This document shows, in pieces, positions 16,861-26,338 of a DNA stretch of 64,000 nt. Each line of letters starts with the position of its first letter. Within the stretch, counting starts at the first letter, position 1. Below the pieces are notes generated by a model that was given only the letters and a program-made list of their open reading frames with translations, was not told where the DNA came from and did not search any database. The translations under genes were made by a program, and so were the position numbers. The stretch is taken from positions 26,665 through 90,664 of the forward strand of contig JANYFL010000042.1 in the NCBI GenBank assembly GCA_025362735.1, written 5' to 3'. Origin of the DNA: Betaproteobacteria bacterium. Lineage in GTDB: Bacteria > Pseudomonadota > Gammaproteobacteria > Burkholderiales > Burkholderiaceae_D.

Positions 16861-18666
16861 CTATGCGACCTTCTGATCCACATTCCTCAACCGAATGTGT
16901 AACTCACGCAACTGCTTTTCGTCGACCGGGCTTGGTGCTTGTGTCAGTAAACACTGCGCACGCTGGGTCTTGGGGAAAGCAATCACATCGCGAATCGATT
17001 CGGCACCGGTCATCATGGTGACGATGCGGTCCAGGCCGAATGCGAGGCCGCCATGTGGAGGTGCGCCGTATTGCAAAGCATCGAGCAGGAAACCAAACTT
17101 GGCCTGGGCTTCCTCGGCATTGATATTGAGGGCGCGGAAGACCTTGCTCTGCACTTCCGCGCGGTGGATACGAATTGAACCACCACCGATTTCCCAACCA
17201 TTGAGCACCATGTCGTAGGCTTTGGCCAGACACTTGCTCGGATCGGTTTCGAGCCAGTCTTCGTGACCATCCTTGGGCGCAGTAAAGGGATGATGCGCAG
17301 CGGTGTAACGCTCTTCGGCTTCGTCGTATTCGAACATCGGAAAGTCCACGACCCATAGCGGTTTCCAGACATTGTCGAACAAGCCGTTCTTCTTGCCGAA
17401 TTCGGAATGACCGATCTTGACACGCAGTGCGCCGATGGCGTCGTTGACCACCTTGGCTTTGTCGGCACCGAAGAAAATCAGGTCTCCGTTCTGCGCACCG
17501 GTACGCTTGAGCACTTCGTTGAGCGCTGCATCGTGAATGTTTTTGACGATGGGCGACTGCAATCCGTCACGTCCCTTTTCGAGTTCGTTGATCTTGATGT
17601 ACGCCAGACCTTTGGCGCCGTAAATGCCGACAAACTGGGTATACGCATCAATCTCTGAACGTGGCATGGCCGCACCGCCGGGCACGCGAAGGGCGACCAC
17701 GCGGCCGCCCTTCATGTTGGCGGCACCGGAGAACACCTTGAAGTCCACGTCGGCCATGACGTCTGTGATCTCGGTGAACTGCAGCTTGACGCGCAGATCA
17801 GGCTTGTCCGAACCATACATCCCCATTGCTTCGGAATAGGGCATGACGGGGAATGCAGGCAAAGACACATTCATCGCCTTGTCGAAGACGTGACGGATCA
17901 TGGTCTCGAACAGTTCACGAATTTCGAATTCGTTCAGGAACGAAGTCTCGCAGTCGATCTGCGTGAATTCAGGCTGACGATCCGCGCGCAAGTCTTCGTC
18001 GCGAAAGCATTTGACGATCTGGTAGTAGCGATCAAAGCCCGCGACCATCAGCAATTGCTTGAACAACTGCGGCGACTGCGGCAGCGCGAAAAACTGACCG
18101 GCGTTGACCCGCGAGGGCACCAGATAGTCACGCGCACCTTCGGGCGTGGACTTGGTCAGCATCGGCGTTTCGATGTCGATAAAGCCGCGTTCGTCCAGAA
18201 ACTTGCGGACTTCAATCGAGACGCGATAACGCAGCATCAGGTTCTTTTGCATCTGTGGACGACGCAGATCCAGCACGCGATGCGTCAAGCGTGTGGTCTC
18301 GCTGAGGTTGTCGTCATCAAGCTGGAATGGCGGCGTGACGGATGGATTCAACACCTCCAACTCTTGACACAGCACTTCGATTTCGCCGGACTTCATGTTG
18401 GCGTTGGCCGTGCCTTCGGGACGCTTGCGTACCAGGCCGACAATCTTCACGCAGAATTCATTGCGGATCGATTCAGCGACTTTGAACATCTCGGCACGAT
18501 CCGGATCGCAAACGATCTGGGCAATGCCTTCCCGATCACGCAGATCAATAAAAATGACACCACCATGATCGCGGCGGCGATGCACCCAGCCACACAGCGT
18601 CACGGTCTGACCCAGTTGTTCGGTAGTGACGAGGCCGCTGTAATGAGTGCGGGATGTGGATGTCAT
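16861..18666 (-). CDS. aspS: aspartyl-tRNA synthetase
   Basis: Charges tRNA-Asp; a cytoplasmic class II synthetase of 601 residues, the usual bacterial length. The N-terminal OB-fold anticodon domain has [20 protein letters not shown]. Motif 2 is [20 protein letters not shown], followed by the bacterial GAD insertion. Motif 3 is [11 protein letters not shown]. The start at 18666 is fixed by AGGAGT six bases upstream; a longer reading adds six unconserved residues. It follows fmdB and DUF502 on the same strand, a pairing that recurs in betaproteobacteria. Confidence 0.96.
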   Translation of the reverse strand: MTSTSRTHYSGLVTTEQLGQTVTLCGWVHRRRDHGGVIFIDLRDREGIAQIVCDPDRAEMFKVAESIRNEFCVKIVGLVRKRPEGTANANMKSGEIEVLCQELEVLNPSVTPPFQLDDDNLSETTRLTHRVLDLRRPQMQKNLMLRYRVSIEVRKFLDERGFIDIETPMLTKSTPEGARDYLVPSRVNAGQFFALPQSPQLFKQLLMVAGFDRYYQIVKCFRDEDLRADRQPEFTQIDCETSFLNEFEIRELFETMIRHVFDKAMNVSLPAFPVMPYSEAMGMYGSDKPDLRVKLQFTEITDVMADVDFKVFSGAANMKGGRVVALRVPGGAAMPRSEIDAYTQFVGIYGAKGLAYIKINELEKGRDGLQSPIVKNIHDAALNEVLKRTGAQNGDLIFFGADKAKVVNDAIGALRVKIGHSEFGKKNGLFDNVWKPLWVVDFPMFEYDEAEERYTAAHHPFTAPKDGHEDWLETDPSKCLAKAYDMVLNGWEIGGGSIRIHRAEVQSKVFRALNINAEEAQAKFGFLLDALQYGAPPHGGLAFGLDRIVTMMTGAESIRDVIAFPKTQRAQCLLTQAPSPVDEKQLRELHIRLRNVDQKVA

Positions 18667-18746
18667 GAATACTCCTGATGGCACGACGAACGTCGTTTAT
18701 TGATGCAAATGTGAAAGTGAATGTTGTGAATGCGTAGAACAAAAGT

Positions 18747-19358
18747 CTATTTCGTGATCACGCGATTCGGTCGAGAGGGGCCGGGGATAACGACTCCCAT
18801 CGACACCACAAACTTTAGTGCCTGATCAATCGAAATATCCAGATCAACGATCTCGGACGGGGGCAAAATCAGGACATAACCTGAAGTGGGATTCGGCGCA
18901 GTCGGTACATACACCGTCACATAATTAGGGGCGAGCGGTTTCTCCAGTTGCTCACCCGGATCACCAACGACAAACGCGATCGACCACATGCCGTCACGTG
19001 GAAACTGCACCAGTACGGCTTTACGAAAGGCCTGTCCCGATGGCGAGAACAACGTATCTGAAACCTGCTTCACGCTCGTATAGATGTTGCTCACAATTGG
19101 AATGCGCTGCAGAAGGGCTTCCCACCAGTGCAGCAAGCGACGACCAACAAAATTGCGCGCCAGCACACCTACGACAAAAATCGTCAACAGCGTAAACAGC
19201 ATCCCCGTACCAGGAATATTGAACGGGAACTCCTGACGAACCGACGCCGGCAAGAGCAACAAAGTCTGATCCATCGTCGTGACAATCAGGCTCAATACCC
19301 AGAGCGTAATCGCCAGAGGGACAAGAATGAGCAGGCCGGTGAGGAAGTATTTTTTCAT
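18747..19358 (-). CDS. DUF502 family membrane protein
   Basis: An inner-membrane protein of 203 residues with two N-terminal transmembrane segments (about residues 4-27 and 52-72). A conserved soluble part follows, with RIPIVSNIYTSVKQV, VLVQFPRDGMWSIAFVVG and PTAPNPTSGYVLILP. The molecular function of the family is unknown. It lies between fmdB and aspS, all on the minus strand, probably one operon. Confidence 0.9.
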   Translation of the reverse strand: MKKYFLTGLLILVPLAITLWVLSLIVTTMDQTLLLLPASVRQEFPFNIPGTGMLFTLLTIFVVGVLARNFVGRRLLHWWEALLQRIPIVSNIYTSVKQVSDTLFSPSGQAFRKAVLVQFPRDGMWSIAFVVGDPGEQLEKPLAPNYVTVYVPTAPNPTSGYVLILPPSEIVDLDISIDQALKFVVSMGVVIPGPSRPNRVITK

Positions 19359-19453
19359 TATTGAGCCGACTGGTTATGAGACCGGCTGAGATTTTATGTA
19401 CTCAGGAATGGGTTGCGATGGGCGATTGGTATTCGATCTGAATTCAGTACGAA

Positions 19454-19780
19454 TCAGTGGCAGGCGCAACCGGGCGCACAGGACGCCGCTGCGCTTGCTG
19501 CAGGAGTATCGCCGCTAGTAGATCCACCCGACGATCCGCCTGAATCCGTGCTCTTGGCCTCCGACTTGTCGCCAGTACTCTTGGCCGGTGACTTGCCGCC
19601 ATCGCGAAAATCGGTCTGATACCAGCCAGAGCCTTTCAACTGAAATCCGGCAGCAGTAACCTGCTTCTTGAAAGACGATTGATGACAGGCAGGACAATCG
19701 GTCAACGCTGCATCTGACATTTTCTGCAGAACGTCTTTGGCAAAGCCACAGGCTGCGCAGCGATAAGCGTAAATGGGCAT
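19454..19780 (-). CDS. FmdB family zinc-ribbon protein
   Basis: A 108-residue protein whose first 45 residues form the FmdB regulatory-type zinc ribbon (MPIYAYRCAACGFAKDVLQK, then DCPACH) with two CxxC pairs. An FQLKGSGWYQTDF motif follows, then a low-complexity Lys/Ser/Gly/Thr linker and a terminal Cys/His cluster (SCAPGCACH). The start at 19780 is fixed by GGAG six bases upstream. It is the first gene of the fmdB-DUF502-aspS run. The biological role is not established. Confidence 0.88.
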   Translation of the reverse strand: MPIYAYRCAACGFAKDVLQKMSDAALTDCPACHQSSFKKQVTAAGFQLKGSGWYQTDFRDGGKSPAKSTGDKSEAKSTDSGGSSGGSTSGDTPAASAAASCAPGCACH

Positions 19781-19934
19781 AGAAACTCCGGAAGATTTGT
19801 CTGCAAGAACGCGGTACTTGAACTCACATTCAGCCCGCATCCCAAAGTCGGCGTCGACTTACAAACCAAAGCCTTGAATTATAAACGTTTTATGGTTTCA
19901 ACTCAGCATTTCAAGAGGACGGGACGGAATGACA

Positions 19935-19966
19935 ACAAAAAAGCCGGCCTCAGCCGGCTTTTGTCA
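19935..19966 (-). terminator. rho-independent terminator of ssb
   Basis: Perfect 8-bp stem AAGCCGGC/GCCGGCTT (19941-19960) with a 4-nt loop. On the minus strand it is followed by a T run. It sits 13 bp after the ssb stop codon. Confidence 0.88.
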
Positions 19967-19978
19967 TGAGCGCCGAGA

Positions 19979-20458
19979 TCAGAACGGGATGTCGTCATCC
20001 ATGTCCTCGAAGCTGGAAGCAGGTTTCTTCGCCGGGGCGCCAGCCGGTTTGGCCGCAGGGCGACTCGCTCGGGGTTCGTCGTAACTCGCTCCACCGCCGT
20101 CGTCGCTGCCACCACCCATGCCGGAGCGGCTACCCAGCATCTGCATCGTGTCCGCCTTGATTTCAGTGGTGTAACGGTCCTGGCCGTCCTTGTCCTGCCA
20201 CTTGCGCGTCTGGATCTTGCCTTCGATATAGACCTGCGAACCTTTTTTCAGATATTGCCCGGCAATTTCGGCCAGCTTGCCGAACATCGAGATGCGATGC
20301 CATTCGGTCAGCTCTTTCTGCTCGCCTGTGGCCTTGTCCTTGTATTTGTCTGTGGTAGCCACAGTTATGTTGGTGACCGCGTCGCCGCTGGGCATGTAGC
20401 GGGTTTCGGGGTCTTTGCCGAGATTGCCGACGATGATTGCTTTATTGATGGATGCCAT
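19979..20458 (-). CDS. ssb: single-stranded DNA-binding protein
   Basis: Coats single-stranded DNA in replication, repair and recombination. The 159 residues have an N-terminal OB fold ([21 protein letters not shown], then [18 protein letters not shown]), a Gly/Ala/Pro-rich linker and the conserved acidic tip DMDDDIPF that recruits partner proteins. The ATG at 20458 has AGGAGA upstream; the longer frame has no support. It is divergent from uvrA, the arrangement also seen in E. coli. No convincing LexA box was found in the 159-bp spacer. Confidence 0.96.
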   Translation of the reverse strand: MASINKAIIVGNLGKDPETRYMPSGDAVTNITVATTDKYKDKATGEQKELTEWHRISMFGKLAEIAGQYLKKGSQVYIEGKIQTRKWQDKDGQDRYTTEIKADTMQMLGSRSGMGGGSDDGGGASYDEPRASRPAAKPAGAPAKKPASSFEDMDDDIPF

Positions 20459-20617
20459 GTTGCTCTCCTGTGGACCGCCCCCAGTCAAGTGAAGTCAGGG
20501 TCGGCGTTGGTGAATGAATGTCCATTACTTTGCGCTTACAAGGATGTTCGCGCCAGTGTTTTGAACTGCGCTATATTAGTTGATTTTTCGCCGCAAGCTT
20601 CACCAACTGAGTATTCG

Positions 20618-23617
20618 ATGGACGAAATTCGCATTCGTGGGGCACGCACCCACAACCTCAAAAACATCAATCTCGATCTGCCGCGCCACAAGCTGATCGT
20701 GATAACCGGCTTGTCCGGGTCCGGCAAGTCTTCGCTCGCCTTCGACACGCTGTATGCCGAGGGCCAGCGCCGCTATGTGGAGTCGCTGTCGGCCTACGCA
20801 CGCCAGTTTTTGCAATTGATGGAAAAGCCGGATGTCGATTTGATCGAAGGTCTTTCGCCTGCAATTTCCATCGAGCAAAAAGCCACCAGCCACAACCCGC
20901 GCTCGACCGTTGGCACAGTGACGGAGATTCACGATTACCTGCGTCTGCTGTATGCGCGCGTGGGCACACCTTACTGCCCCGATCATCATCTGCCGCTGCA
21001 GGCGCAGTCGGTCGCGCAGATGGTCGATGCGGCACTAGCTTTGCCGGACGAAACCAAGCTGATGATCCTGGCCCCCGTGGTGCGCGAGCGCAAAGGTGAG
21101 CACATTGATCTATTTCAGGCAATGCAGGCGCAGGGCTTTGTGCGCTTTCGGGTGAATGGGAAGATCGTCGAGGCGGAAGATTTGCCCAAGCTGAAAAAAA
21201 CCGAGAAGCACAGCATCGATGTGGTGGTAGATCGCGTCAAGACCAAATCGGAGTTCGACGAGAATCTGAAGCAGCGTCTGGCCGAATCATTCGAGACGGC
21301 ATTACGTCACGCCGATGGTCGAGCGCTCGCACTCGAAATGGATACGGGCAAGGAACATCTCTACTCTTCGAAATTTTCCTGCCCGGTTTGCGATTATTCG
21401 CTGCAGGAACTCGAGCCGCGCTTGTTCTCGTTCAACAATCCGATGGGTGCCTGCCCGACTTGCGATGGTCTGGGTCACATTACTTTCTTCGACCCCAAGC
21501 GCGTTGTCGCCTTTCCGAATTTGTCACTGGCCAGTGGCGCGATCAAAGGCTGGGATCGACGTAATCAGTTCTACTTTCAGATGCTGCAAAGTCTGGCGGC
21601 ATTTTATGAATTCGATATTGAATTGCCGTTCGAACTTCAGCCGGAAAATACCCAGCAGATTCTGCTCTATGGTTCTGGCAAGGAAACCATTCCCTTCGCG
21701 TATATCAATGAGCGTGGTCGCACAGTGATGCGCTCGCATACTTTCGAGGGCATCATTCCCAATCTGGAACGGCGCTATCGCGAGACCGATTCGATTGCGG
21801 TACGCGAAGAGCTGGCCAAATACCAGAACAACAAGCCCTGCCCAGAATGTGAAGGCACGCGTTTGCGGCTGGCTGCACGGCATGTGCGCGTGGGCGCCAC
21901 AGATAACGACAAGCCAATTTACGAAGTCAACGCGCTGCCGTTGCGCGAAGGCCTGCGCTGGTTCGAGGGCATGACACTGCAGGGCGCAAAAAGGGAAATC
22001 GCCGACCGCATCATCAAGGAAATCGTTGCGCGATTGAAGTTTCTGAATAACGTCGGGCTCGATTATCTGTCACTGGACCGCAGTGCTGAAACCTTGTCCG
22101 GCGGTGAGGCACAACGTATCCGGCTGGCATCGCAAATCGGCAGCGGCCTTACCGGCGTGATGTACGTGCTGGATGAACCATCAATCGGCCTGCACCAGCG
22201 CGATAACGACCGGCTGATCGGCACACTCAAACATTTGCGCGACCTGGGCAATTCAGTGCTAGTGGTCGAGCACGATGAAGACATGATTCGCGCTGCTGAT
22301 CATGTGGTGGACATGGGCCCCGGCGCTGGCGTACATGGCGGCCATATTCTGGCTCAGGGCACGCCCGCAGACATTGAAGCCAGTCCCGATTCGTTGACGG
22401 GTCAGTATCTTGGCAAAGTGTTGCGCATTGAATTGCCGAAGCAGCGCGTTGCGCCCGGTTCGTCAGCACGCAACGCGCGGCCTATGGTGGTGATGCCGCT
22501 TTCGAAGGCAAAGGAAAAGCAGGTCGCACGTGAGGCTAAAGCAGAGGCCAAAGCTGCGGCGAAGAATGCCAAGAAAGAAGTGGTCGAAGAAATTGTTGAA
22601 AGCCCGGCAACGGAATTCCCGGGCAACTGGTTTCACATCGGCGGCGCTTCCGGTAACAACCTCAAATCCGTCACATTGAATCTGCCGGTGGGTCTATTGG
22701 TCTGCATCACAGGCGTGTCCGGCTCCGGTAAATCGACACTCATCAATGACACGCTCTATCACGCCGTGGCGCGACATTTATACGGCTCATCGACCGAGCC
22801 CGCACCGTTTGAAAGCATTAGCGGATTGGAGCATTTCGACAAGGTCATCAACGTCGATCAGAGTCCCATCGGTCGTACGCCGCGTTCCAACCCGGCAACT
22901 TACACCGGTCTGTTCACGCCGATCCGCGAACTATTCTCCGGTGTACCCGCAGCAAAAGAACGCGGCTACGAAGCTGGCCGCTTCTCATTCAACGTCAAGG
23001 GTGGCCGCTGCGAGGCCTGCCAAGGCGACGGCGTAATTAAAGTCGAAATGCACTTCCTGCCCGACGTCTATGTTCCTTGCGATGTCTGTCACGGCAAACG
23101 CTACAACCGCGAGACGCTGCAAGTGCAATACAAGGGCAAGAACATCACTGAAGTGCTGGAGATGACGGTCGAAGATGCTTACGATTTTTTCCAGGCGGTT
23201 CCGGTTGTCGCACGCAAACTGCACACTTTGCTCGACGTCGGTCTCGGATACATTCGTCTTGGTCAAAGCGCGACCACGCTGTCCGGCGGTGAAGCGCAGC
23301 GCGTCAAATTGTCACTGGAACTGAGCAAGCGCGATACCGGACGCACGCTTTACATTCTCGACGAACCGACGACCGGTCTACACTTCCACGACATCGCTCT
23401 GTTGTTGAAAGTGATCCACACCTTGCGTGATCATGGCAATACGGTGGTGATCATCGAACACAATCTCGATGTGATCAAAACGGCAGATTGGGTTATTGAT
23501 CTCGGCCCGCAAGGTGGCGATGGTGGCGGGGAAATCATTGCGCAGGGAACGCCCGAACAAGTGGCAGAAAATCCAGCAAGCTTTACCGGGAAATATTTGC
23601 AGCCCTTGCTTCAATAA
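20618..23617 (+). CDS. uvrA: UvrABC system protein A
   Basis: Damage-recognition ATPase of nucleotide excision repair. It has 999 residues against about 940 in E. coli. Two ABC modules carry Walker [10 protein letters not shown] (31-39) and GVSGSGKST (near 699), and signatures LSGGEAQR in both. Zinc modules are visible as CPVC...CPTC, CPEC and CEAC...CDVC. The extra length is a Lys/Ala/Glu-rich insertion at about residues 607-667 between the two ATPase halves ([20 protein letters not shown]). The start at 20618 begins the conserved [17 protein letters not shown]. Confidence 0.96.
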   Translation: MDEIRIRGARTHNLKNINLDLPRHKLIVITGLSGSGKSSLAFDTLYAEGQRRYVESLSAYARQFLQLMEKPDVDLIEGLSPAISIEQKATSHNPRSTVGTVTEIHDYLRLLYARVGTPYCPDHHLPLQAQSVAQMVDAALALPDETKLMILAPVVRERKGEHIDLFQAMQAQGFVRFRVNGKIVEAEDLPKLKKTEKHSIDVVVDRVKTKSEFDENLKQRLAESFETALRHADGRALALEMDTGKEHLYSSKFSCPVCDYSLQELEPRLFSFNNPMGACPTCDGLGHITFFDPKRVVAFPNLSLASGAIKGWDRRNQFYFQMLQSLAAFYEFDIELPFELQPENTQQILLYGSGKETIPFAYINERGRTVMRSHTFEGIIPNLERRYRETDSIAVREELAKYQNNKPCPECEGTRLRLAARHVRVGATDNDKPIYEVNALPLREGLRWFEGMTLQGAKREIADRIIKEIVARLKFLNNVGLDYLSLDRSAETLSGGEAQRIRLASQIGSGLTGVMYVLDEPSIGLHQRDNDRLIGTLKHLRDLGNSVLVVEHDEDMIRAADHVVDMGPGAGVHGGHILAQGTPADIEASPDSLTGQYLGKVLRIELPKQRVAPGSSARNARPMVVMPLSKAKEKQVAREAKAEAKAAAKNAKKEVVEEIVESPATEFPGNWFHIGGASGNNLKSVTLNLPVGLLVCITGVSGSGKSTLINDTLYHAVARHLYGSSTEPAPFESISGLEHFDKVINVDQSPIGRTPRSNPATYTGLFTPIRELFSGVPAAKERGYEAGRFSFNVKGGRCEACQGDGVIKVEMHFLPDVYVPCDVCHGKRYNRETLQVQYKGKNITEVLEMTVEDAYDFFQAVPVVARKLHTLLDVGLGYIRLGQSATTLSGGEAQRVKLSLELSKRDTGRTLYILDEPTTGLHFHDIALLLKVIHTLRDHGNTVVIIEHNLDVIKTADWVIDLGPQGGDGGGEIIAQGTPEQVAENPASFTGKYLQPLLQ

Positions 23618-23624
23618 GTAGACA

Positions 23625-23755
23625 CCGTTCGCACTGAGTAGGCCGCAAGCCGTATCGAAGTGTGCAACGACTGAAAAGCTGGCAGGTTTTTTATTTTGGT
23701 GGCGCTTGCCCGCTCATCCTTCGATACGGCCGATGGCCTACTCAGGACGAACGGG
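23625..23755. repeat. long inverted repeat, CCGTTCG...TGAGTAG family, copy 1
   Basis: Two arms, 23625-23669 and 23711-23755, are complementary over most of 45 bases (CCGTTCGnnnTGAGTAGGCC and GCCGTATCGAAG are shared). They flank a 41-nt loop. A second copy with the same core lies at 61938-62063. This copy follows the uvrA stop, where its RNA would form a large hairpin. Confidence 0.85.
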
Positions 23756-23779
23756 CAAAAGTTAGGGCGCATGACATCT

Positions 23780-23814
23780 AATCTCCTCCCCCTAATCTGG
23801 AAGGAGAGATTAAG
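23780..23814. repeat. imperfect hairpin after the metallophosphoesterase gene
   Basis: TAATCTCCTCC and GGAGAGATTA arms around a short loop. It lies 8 bp from the stop codon of the minus-strand gene and could act as a weak terminator; no long T run follows. Confidence 0.4.
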
Positions 23815-23821
23815 CTAATCT

Positions 23822-25027
23822 TTATTTCTTAATCATGCGTTCCCAGCTAAAGGGACCAAACCGGTTTCCACTGCTGGCCACATTGACTCGAGGGTTAATC
23901 GTAAGCTTGAGCCACTCCAACGGGAAAGTGCTGCCGTGAACGACAATCCGGTGGAAATTCGGCAAGGCGTTGTAGACGCCAGGGTGGTGGTCATAAGCAT
24001 CATCACCACAAGCCACTTCCACACCCGGTGCGGCCGATTCGGTCACACATGGAGCGTTATTGACGAGCGGATTATCCGACCGGTAAGTGTGTGAATCACC
24101 GTTGAGTAAAAGAACGGGTTTACCAAAATCTGCGGTATGCGCTGCGATACTGTCGACAAATGGTTTGTATTGCGCGATGTGGCTTGCTGCTTTGCCATCC
24201 AGATCCCACATATCGGCCTGGATTTGAATCACGACCGCTTTGGCGTCATAGGCTTTAGCCTGGGCAAAAGCGGCGTCGAGCCAGCGCAAATCGGCGCCCG
24301 TTCGTTCGTCGCGTTCAGTTTTCTGGGTTTGGCTTTCGGTGGGCGAGCCATACCAGACATCGCTGTCGTTATTCGAGCCTCCGGGAATATTCATGGTCAT
24401 AAACAGGACGCCAGACTGCCCCCATATGACGTTCTCGACATACTTGCCATCGCTTGGATGATTGGCCTGATCGAACCATTGTGACTGGGATAGAACGAGT
24501 TTGCGTTCACCAATCGCAAAGCCTGGTTTACCGAAGAAAATCGAGCGAATCAGGGCGAGATTTGAAACCGGATTACCGCCTGCATAATCGACCAGATTTC
24601 CGTTTGCGTCACGCACGTAGTCAATCTGACCCGTGGTCTTATTGTATGTGCCGCCACCTTCACCGGCTTTGTGGCAGTCGGTCCATTCATTGTCACCGGG
24701 CGTATAAACGAGAGGATGCGTAAATGACTTCCACAGATCAAACACTGATCGGTCGTAGGCCTCGGTACAGAATTGTTTGCCTGAGTGGATATCGCCAACA
24801 TGGAGAACGAGGGAAACATCCTTGTCTGCATTGATATTGGCAATAAACGCCGGGGTCTCGCCAAACTCAGCCGTGTCGGTCGGCGTTGTACCGTAGGGCG
24901 AGTCCCCAAATACGGCGATACTTTTTACGCCTTGCGAATTATCGAAAGGGGTATTCGCTGCAAAGCCTGTCGTGGCAATTGCCAACAGACTTGAACTGAT
25001 CATGAGGGGAAGTACGAGCTTACGCAT
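23822..25027 (-). CDS. secreted calcineurin-like metallophosphoesterase
   Basis: A 401-residue protein with a cleavable signal peptide (cut after GFAA, about residue 24). Metallophosphoesterase motifs appear in order: FGDS, HVGDIHSG, YTPGDNEWTD (the GDNE variant of GDNH) and LLNGDSHTY near residue 310. Periplasmic or extracellular location is inferred from the signal; the substrate is unknown. The late segment CVTESAAPGVEVACGDDAYDH has two Cys that could form a disulfide. It stands alone, with a perfect 17-bp hairpin upstream. Confidence 0.8.
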   Translation of the reverse strand: MRKLVLPLMISSSLLAIATTGFAANTPFDNSQGVKSIAVFGDSPYGTTPTDTAEFGETPAFIANINADKDVSLVLHVGDIHSGKQFCTEAYDRSVFDLWKSFTHPLVYTPGDNEWTDCHKAGEGGGTYNKTTGQIDYVRDANGNLVDYAGGNPVSNLALIRSIFFGKPGFAIGERKLVLSQSQWFDQANHPSDGKYVENVIWGQSGVLFMTMNIPGGSNNDSDVWYGSPTESQTQKTERDERTGADLRWLDAAFAQAKAYDAKAVVIQIQADMWDLDGKAASHIAQYKPFVDSIAAHTADFGKPVLLLNGDSHTYRSDNPLVNNAPCVTESAAPGVEVACGDDAYDHHPGVYNALPNFHRIVVHGSTFPLEWLKLTINPRVNVASSGNRFGPFSWERMIKK

Positions 25028-25154
25028 TGATTTGTGCTCCAGGGGGTAAAGCGAGTCGCACTATTCAATTGCGTGGATGCATTGACGATAGGTGGCGACA
25101 CGCGGCAGTCAAATTTGCCGGGAGCAACTATCGGGGAAAAATATTACAAGATCA

Positions 25155-25194
25155 TGAATCTGACTCGATCTTGGGCTAGATCGAGTCAGATTCA
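25155..25194. repeat. perfect 17-bp inverted repeat with 6-nt loop
   Basis: The arms TGAATCTGACTCGATCT and AGATCGAGTCAGATTCA are exactly complementary. They lie between the methyltransferase-like gene (ends 25272) and the metallophosphoesterase gene (starts 25027), both on the minus strand. There is no T tract, so it is not a standard terminator. It is unrelated to the REP-like families here. Confidence 0.85.
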
Positions 25195-25271
25195 AGCGCG
25201 TTCATTAATGCCTGAAAGTTCGCAGGCTTGAATTATTACGCCAACACTTCAGGGTCATGCAGCCTTAAGTA

Positions 25272-26099
25272 TTAAGGCTTCACGAATTTCAAAACAAATT
25301 CATCCTTTGGCTGCGGGGGTTCAGGAGCAACCTTGTCACGCGGGTCGCTGGGATTGCGCAGGAAATTGCCTTCGGCTGCGAGTTTGAAACCGGCAGCCTC
25401 AATTTCCTTTTGCAAGAACGCTTGTTCCATCCGATGCAGCGTGGTGGATTCGCTGATGCCGGTGCCCGGGCGACCCGAGTGATCGGCAATGACATACATG
25501 CCACCGTGCTTGAGTGCCTTGAACAAAGCCTGGTTCATCGCTGCACGATTCTCTGCGCCCATACTGCCAAGGTCGTGATAATTGAACATGCAGGTGACCA
25601 GATCAAGTCCTTCGTTGGCCACTTCAGGTGGAACCGGGTTAACGAGTGTTACCGGCAAGGGAACGATATTGCTGGTGACAGGATTTTTAGCGCGTGTAGC
25701 CAGCATTGCGCCCGGAGCCGGCCGTGGTGTCGCACCAGGCGCTGGCGGAGGTGGGTTGGCAACAGGGGGGGTATATTGGCCATAGACTTTTCCAGTTGGC
25801 CCGACTGCCCGCGCAACCAGCTCGGTAGTGTAGCCACCTCCTGCTACCAGATCGAGTGCGACCATCCCGGGGCGGATACCGATGAAGGCAAGTATTTCGG
25901 CAGGTTTACGGCGAATATCGTTGGTGCGATCCGCATCGGAACGATCCGGTGCAGCAATAATTTCGGCGATGCGTTCCTTGCTTAGGGTTGGCGCTGAAGC
26001 TGTGCCCGAGCCACTCATCGAACTGCAAGCGGCAAGAACAAATAGTGTGGCTAGTAACGCAGCTGCTGGTAAAACCGGAAGTGAGAAAGTCTTTTTCAT
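25272..26099 (-). CDS. methyltransferase-like lipoprotein
   Basis: A 275-residue protein with a lipoprotein signal peptide (lipobox LAAC, Cys25). The mature part has a class I SAM-methyltransferase core: motif I DLVAGGGYTTELVA at residues 83-96, followed by LDLVTCMFNYHDL and HGGMYVIADHSG. A proline-rich insert (NPPPPAPGATPRPAPG) interrupts the fold after the second strand. The family is annotated as predicted methyltransferase (COG4798-like, from memory). A membrane-anchored extracytoplasmic site makes true SAM-dependent activity doubtful. The ATG at 26099 follows AAGGATGGG. Confidence 0.75.
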   Translation of the reverse strand: MKKTFSLPVLPAAALLATLFVLAACSSMSGSGTASAPTLSKERIAEIIAAPDRSDADRTNDIRRKPAEILAFIGIRPGMVALDLVAGGGYTTELVARAVGPTGKVYGQYTPPVANPPPPAPGATPRPAPGAMLATRAKNPVTSNIVPLPVTLVNPVPPEVANEGLDLVTCMFNYHDLGSMGAENRAAMNQALFKALKHGGMYVIADHSGRPGTGISESTTLHRMEQAFLQKEIEAAGFKLAAEGNFLRNPSDPRDKVAPEPPQPKDEFVLKFVKP

Positions 26100-26338
26100 G
26101 TCCCATCCTTTTTATAGAAAGCGTGATGGGGAATGATAAACCCACTGGCGCGTCATCACTCACCTCGTACACAACAATTCAATGCCGGTTGCCCATGTAG
26201 GTCAGAGCGGCTGAAGCAATGGCGCCGCTTTATCTTACAAAATGTCAGGCTTAAAGCAGCTACCGCCTTCATAAATCCTGGTGAAGAATACAATCTCGGC
26301 AAACTGAAAATCTGATGCAACCGAAAGGAACTCAAATA

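Noticed and set aside
20459..20617. LexA/SOS box between ssb and uvrA
   Set aside because: Expected by analogy with E. coli, but no CTG-N10-CAG-type palindrome of good quality is present.
25034..25231. 65-codon plus-strand ORF
   Set aside because: It spans the perfect hairpin at 25155-25194 and the promoter region of the neighbouring gene; no domain or ribosome-binding site.
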